Position numbers and translations under genes: made by a program. The notes below the pieces were generated by a model. It saw only the letters and a list, made by a program, of their open reading frames with translations, did not search any database and was not told the origin of the DNA. Source: Neckera pumila (Eukaryota > Streptophyta > Bryopsida > Hypnales > Neckeraceae). From it: a stretch of 64,000 nucleotides of DNA. The stretch spans positions 15,440,501-15,504,500 of the forward strand of contig OZ018412.1 of NCBI GenBank assembly GCA_963969595.1. Direction: 5' to 3'. Of this stretch, positions 60,265 through 64,000 are shown piece after piece. Every line of letters begins with the position of its first letter. The stretch's first letter is position 1.

Positions 60265-61270
60265 TTAACCCTACATGCCCAAGGCTTTTTTTGAGCTTCT
60301 TGGAAATTGCTTTAAATTGAAAAAAAGCTAACATTTTGATAAGTATTATTAATTTTTTTTAATTACAATTGCACAAATTCAAACTAGACATGTTAGAGAA
60401 GACAACACATGGGGAAAAGAGAATACAACAAATAACACCTATGAATTGAAAGATTATAATGTTTGATCATGAAGGTGTTAAAACTGTGAGTGATTTGAAG
60501 TCTTTCAGTCCTCTTTTCCTAGCAACACTATTGGAGGTGAAATTCAATCTCCAAACCTACTCAAATGAAAAAAATTCAAACTATAAAGTGATTCAAAACC
60601 AGCGTACAAACACATTGGTGAAATAAAATATCATTGAATTGACTCATTGAGTATGCAAAATGACTTTGGAATGTCAAAAAAGAGCCAAAAAAGTTGCAAA
60701 AAATACATCTAAGATTGAACCTCCTTCTACTAAAATGCTTCTCAGTCGCTCATAATTTCTTTTATTGATGTGAAATTTTAGCTACACAAACTAGACTAAT
60801 ATGTGCAACTTTTCCTAAAAAAAATTAATGGAAATGGACACTACATGAAGAAGAAACAAGCTACCAAAGTTCATTGTAATCTATAAATGTTGCGACTTTG
60901 AACTTCAAATTGCTTCCAAACATTCAAAACAACTTGCATTGACATGAAATTTTACCACAATAGCTAGACTTCAAGGGAAACATCATTCAACAAGTTTTAT
61001 TGAAAACAAACATTGGATGAAGGAGATACGCACCCCAAAAAGTTGCAACCATCAAATGCAATATTGAACTTGTGAACTTTGATTGGCTTCCAAAAACTCA
61101 ATACATCTTTGATTCATCTGAAAATTTTACCACACAAACTAGAAGATAGTGTACAAATTTCCAAAAAGTTTTATTGAAATTGGACATTGGATGCAATTGT
61201 TACAGCACTTTGAATTGGACTTGAAACTATGTGAGGACACTTTTGGTCCCTTGGGACATTTAGGGGTTAA
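60265..61270 (+). mobile_element. TTAA element (family D), 1006 bp, with internal repeats
   Basis: TTAA at both ends. The termini CCCTACATGCCCAAGGC and GGTCCCTTGGGACATTTAGGGG are imperfect inverted repeats of the same CCC(C)TA type as family A. The interior is different: three diverged units of about 150-170 bp (near 60730, 60890 and 61070) each contain a GAAATTTTA(G/C)C.ACA...ACTAGA segment followed by a GTTTTATTGAAA..GGACA(T/C)T(G/A).ATG segment. Non-coding. Confidence 0.8.
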
Positions 61271-61650
61271 GCACACAATCCACGTCAGCATCTAAAATGT
61301 GAAATGTCTACAAATACTTCCAAAATTGGGGCGTGGCAAATCTGCAATTCATGCATACGTGATGCATAAAATTGTGCCAAAAAACGCTTAAGCATTTCAA
61401 TCCATGCAATGATTGAATAGGAGTGTCAAGGTACAAGTTTTGAGTTTCACAACAAGAAACAAAATCTCAAACAATTCATTCAAAAACCTCTACTCAAGGG
61501 TTTATACACAGAAATTTGGGACTAAGAATTTCAAAGGTCAAAATGGAAAATGAAGACCTTGCACTCTGACAACCCCTAATAAGACTGTAGATTGAATGCT
61601 ACTGAGAAATGTGGTGTTCAAATGCTTTGGAAGAAAATCGCATGCTACTA
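61271..61650. other. intergenic DNA 3' of the MICU relic
   Basis: AT-rich, no feature seen. Confidence 0.4.
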
Positions 61651-62944
61651 TCAATGTTGATTGTCAGAGACCTTATCAGCGGCACGCTGAACATCCCGCT
61701 TCGCCTGGTTTCCCTGAATCTTGCCAAAATCTGTAGCTGAGATGGTGCCCCCATTCTCAAAGTCATAAATGGCAAACTTGAGACGAGTAATCTGTTGCAT
61801 GAAATCAAGACAGTGTCATTGACTGGGAATATGCTTTAAACTTCACCAGTGACTCAAATTGAGAGAGTTGGGCTTTAATTGGGATTCGTCATGCATGAGA
61901 GATCTTGAGTGAGAGAGGTTCTGACCACAGAGGTCAACATAAACAATTTCTATGCTCCATGTTCTTTAAAAACTTCAGCTACTACCATAAAAAGCCTCTA
62001 TAGGACAACTGCAATCTCTGCAGGAACGAACATAAACCTTACCCATTCCCATCCAAATCGAACATTCGGAAAGTTGCACTGAACTTCTTTCTGGGATGAT
62101 CAAAAGCGTGATGAAAAAGGTGAACCTGTACAAAATGACAGCATGTGAGATGTTATCACGGAAATGCCATTTTGACAAACTTGTGAATCATCACTGTCGA
62201 TGAGCTGCTGCTAGCATACGTCATAACATAGAAACTGGAAATGAAATTAGTCCGTCCCCATTGGAGGCAAACAACATGAAGGAGGACATTTAAAATTACC
62301 CGGGGACCTCCCTGCCAAGATAACCCTCTCTCACTAGGTGCGAACCTGATGGTGGGAAAACCGGAACTATTGCTCTCATCAAATCCGTCTTTGTCATAAA
62401 AGTGCGGCCATCTTCATTTCACGCTATCGAGAAATACTGGGACACCTGGATTTCTACAATTCATCATCAGTAAAATGCAAAAATATGATTTTCAAGAGCA
62501 TTTAGAATTAATCTCACAAAGGGTTATCATGGGGAGGCGAGACAGGCATGACAATGCAGATCTCGTAAGTAGTTCATGGAGAGACCTGCCCATGATTCAT
62601 CGGGAGCCTCCTTACAATCACCAACTTGCTAGGTACCCATGCCACATAAAAAAAATATATAGCTCACAGTTTTTAAATAACTCTGTCAATGAAGTGAATG
62701 TTTCTCCATGATTGACCTCATTGCAGAACTCCCCATAATAGATGCCCAAAAATCACTTAAGACTCTAATTTATTGAAAACTTTGTTTAAAAAACAATAAT
62801 CTCAACAGCTACTGGACGATCGCCAGAATATTAAACTTGCTATGTTACAAGAATGTCCAAAAGCAAGGTAAGCAGGTGCTCCACCTTCTCGGGAGGGCTC
62901 TGCAAAATAAGCTGCTCGAAGACAATACGCCGCCCGGTACGCTT
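61651..62944 (-). pseudogene. mitochondrial calcium uptake protein (MICU-like) pseudogene
   Basis: Minus-strand exon remnants match plant MICU, the EF-hand gatekeeper of the mitochondrial calcium uniporter. They are 62944-62885 (ending LQSPPEK), 62453-62300 (TFMTKTDLMRAIVPVFPP, GSHLVREGYL), about 62286-62235 (FMLFASNGDGLISF, a damaged first EF-hand), 62125-62043 (FFITLLIIPER then FRMFDLDGNG) and 61791-61651 (RLKFAIYDFENGGTIS). Splice sites flank most of them. Damage: a TGA at 62419-62421 sits where an Arg is expected in the segment before EDGRTFMT; the 62125-62043 exon needs a one-base frame change in its middle to stay MICU-like; the first EF-hand loop begins Ala instead of Asp; the exons between the second EF-hand and the C-terminal domain are missing. 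I recognise no targeting peptide. It is probably an inactive duplicate. Confidence 0.82.
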
Positions 62945-64000
62945 CTGCATCCCCAAGTAAAGCTACACAGCGCCAAATTCAGTAGGGATACTTCTTACAG
63001 CACCACTTATTTTCAGCACGTCATTGTGCAAAAATATTTCATCATACTCCTCTCAAGACGCGCCATTCAGTGAATTCCACCACTTAGATACTTTGCTCAT
63101 TTTCATGGCTTTACAGGCACTGGAATAATCAGAAAAGCAACCAGCATTGCGCAGCTCGCCTCAGGATGCACACGTGATGAGAAGTGTAAAAGGCAAAAAA
63201 TCCCTGAAGGACCCAGAATCCATGGCCACAAAAATGACCGAGTCGATTGATTATACTGCGAAAAGTACCATTCAAATGGGGCCAAACTTTACATCATCAT
63301 AGAGATAAAGAAAACCATTGCACATGATGTTCACAAAATAAGCAAAATTGGACAAAAGAGAACCTCCAAAATGACCCACTCAACTGCTTGAAAAAACAAA
63401 CATGAGAACCAATTTGGATTTCTCAGTCCTTTAGGGTTAAGTTGAAAGGAGAGAACGGAACCTACAGGGTGAGTAAAAAAGTGAACTGAGATAGCTTGTA
63501 GGCGAGTGTTTTCCGCATCGGCGACGCCAACGAACGCTCCGCCGCACCCTCCTCCAAACAAGCGACTCCTCCGGCCCATCCGATTGCCCCAACCATTCCA
63601 TAGCTACCGCACCTCACATTGCAAACCCTCAGTTCCTTCACACTCGCATCAAACATGAAGCAGTAGCTCACGATTGACCGGAGTCCGCATTGGCCACGTC
63701 TACTGTACAACAAATGTCGCTCATAAAAGGTGAAAGACCATCACTTTGATAGGCGAGAGGTATAAACACCGTGAGGTGTGAAACAAGGCTTACGGCTCTT
63801 GTTGAGCTTACTCGTACTAATTATCTATTTCCCGGGAGCCCAGGGCTCTCCGGAGAAAACCTCTTAATTGAGCAGAGATTGTTGCGATCCGTACGGAAAG
63901 TGAAACTTTTACCATAGATTTATGTTATAGTGTATAACATCATGGTATAAATTAGAGTTATTGTGTCACTTTGAAATTAGAAAACCAACAAACCATGGCT
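62945..64000. other. sequence upstream of the MICU relic
   Basis: A GC-richer block at 63480-63720 is open on the minus strand in two frames (reading AIGWAGGVACLEEG or RLFGGGCGGAFVG). It could be the remains of the MICU first exon, but the N-terminus of that family is too variable for me to decide. The rest holds nothing I recognise. Confidence 0.35.

Overview
The window looks like nuclear DNA of a land plant, most likely a bryophyte or another seed-free lineage. The supports are plant-type split genes with GT-AG introns, a DUF1221/HeLo-like kinase N-terminus joined to a SERAC1-like hydrolase (kinase and hydrolase modules are the N-terminal partners of the bryophyte PNL and HNL resistance-gene classes), CCCTAAA-type motifs, a plant-type mitochondrial calcium uptake (MICU) relic, and very AT-rich intergenic DNA full of short non-autonomous transposons. 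The exact species cannot be read from the sequence.

The only convincing intact genes are two paralogues on the minus strand, at 34013-38461 and 55048-59085. I could build a complete exon model for each. Both encode one long protein: an N-terminal helical DUF1221/HeLo-like domain, a Ser/Thr kinase with all catalytic motifs, a short linker exon, and an alpha/beta hydrolase with a GHSLG nucleophile elbow, followed by a short tail and no NB-ARC or LRR. Kinase and hydrolase are therefore joined in one predicted product. A third, plus-strand copy at 12770-17280 is a wreck: the N-terminal domain is deleted, the HRD motif is lost, and it carries frameshifts, a nonsense codon, a GC-rich palindromic insert and a displaced piece of a later exon. 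Copies 1 and 3 also share about 0.8-1 kb of 3' flank in opposite orientation, so they descend from a segmental duplication. At the right end (61651-62944, minus) lies a decayed MICU gene with a premature stop, a frameshift and missing exons.

The rest is repeat landscape. Positions 5160-10103 form an almost perfect palindrome with two 2.4-kb arms around a loop of about 120 bp. A family of roughly 0.9-kb elements flanked by TTAA with CCCCTAAAGGACC inverted ends occurs at 11176, 28504 (nested three deep), 40286, 42556, 43616 and 52361, with relatives of other interior sequence at 18393, 23155, 29545 and 60265. CACTA-like elements with 3-bp target duplications sit at 27905 and 47677. A Harbinger-like MITE sits at 23560, and another MITE at 54609 lies exactly at the stop codon of kinase-hydrolase copy 3. 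An 808-bp tandem duplication (26628-28438) carries a tRNA-like SINE candidate and supplies the empty site for one MITE.

Layout: 1-5160 repeats and gene fragments; 5160-10103 palindrome; 11176-12105 TTAA element; 12770-18260 pseudogene copy 1; 18393-34012 repeat-rich DNA without clear genes; 34013-39400 intact copy 2; 40286-53290 transposons; 53580-59560 intact copy 3; 60265-64000 TTAA element and MICU relic.
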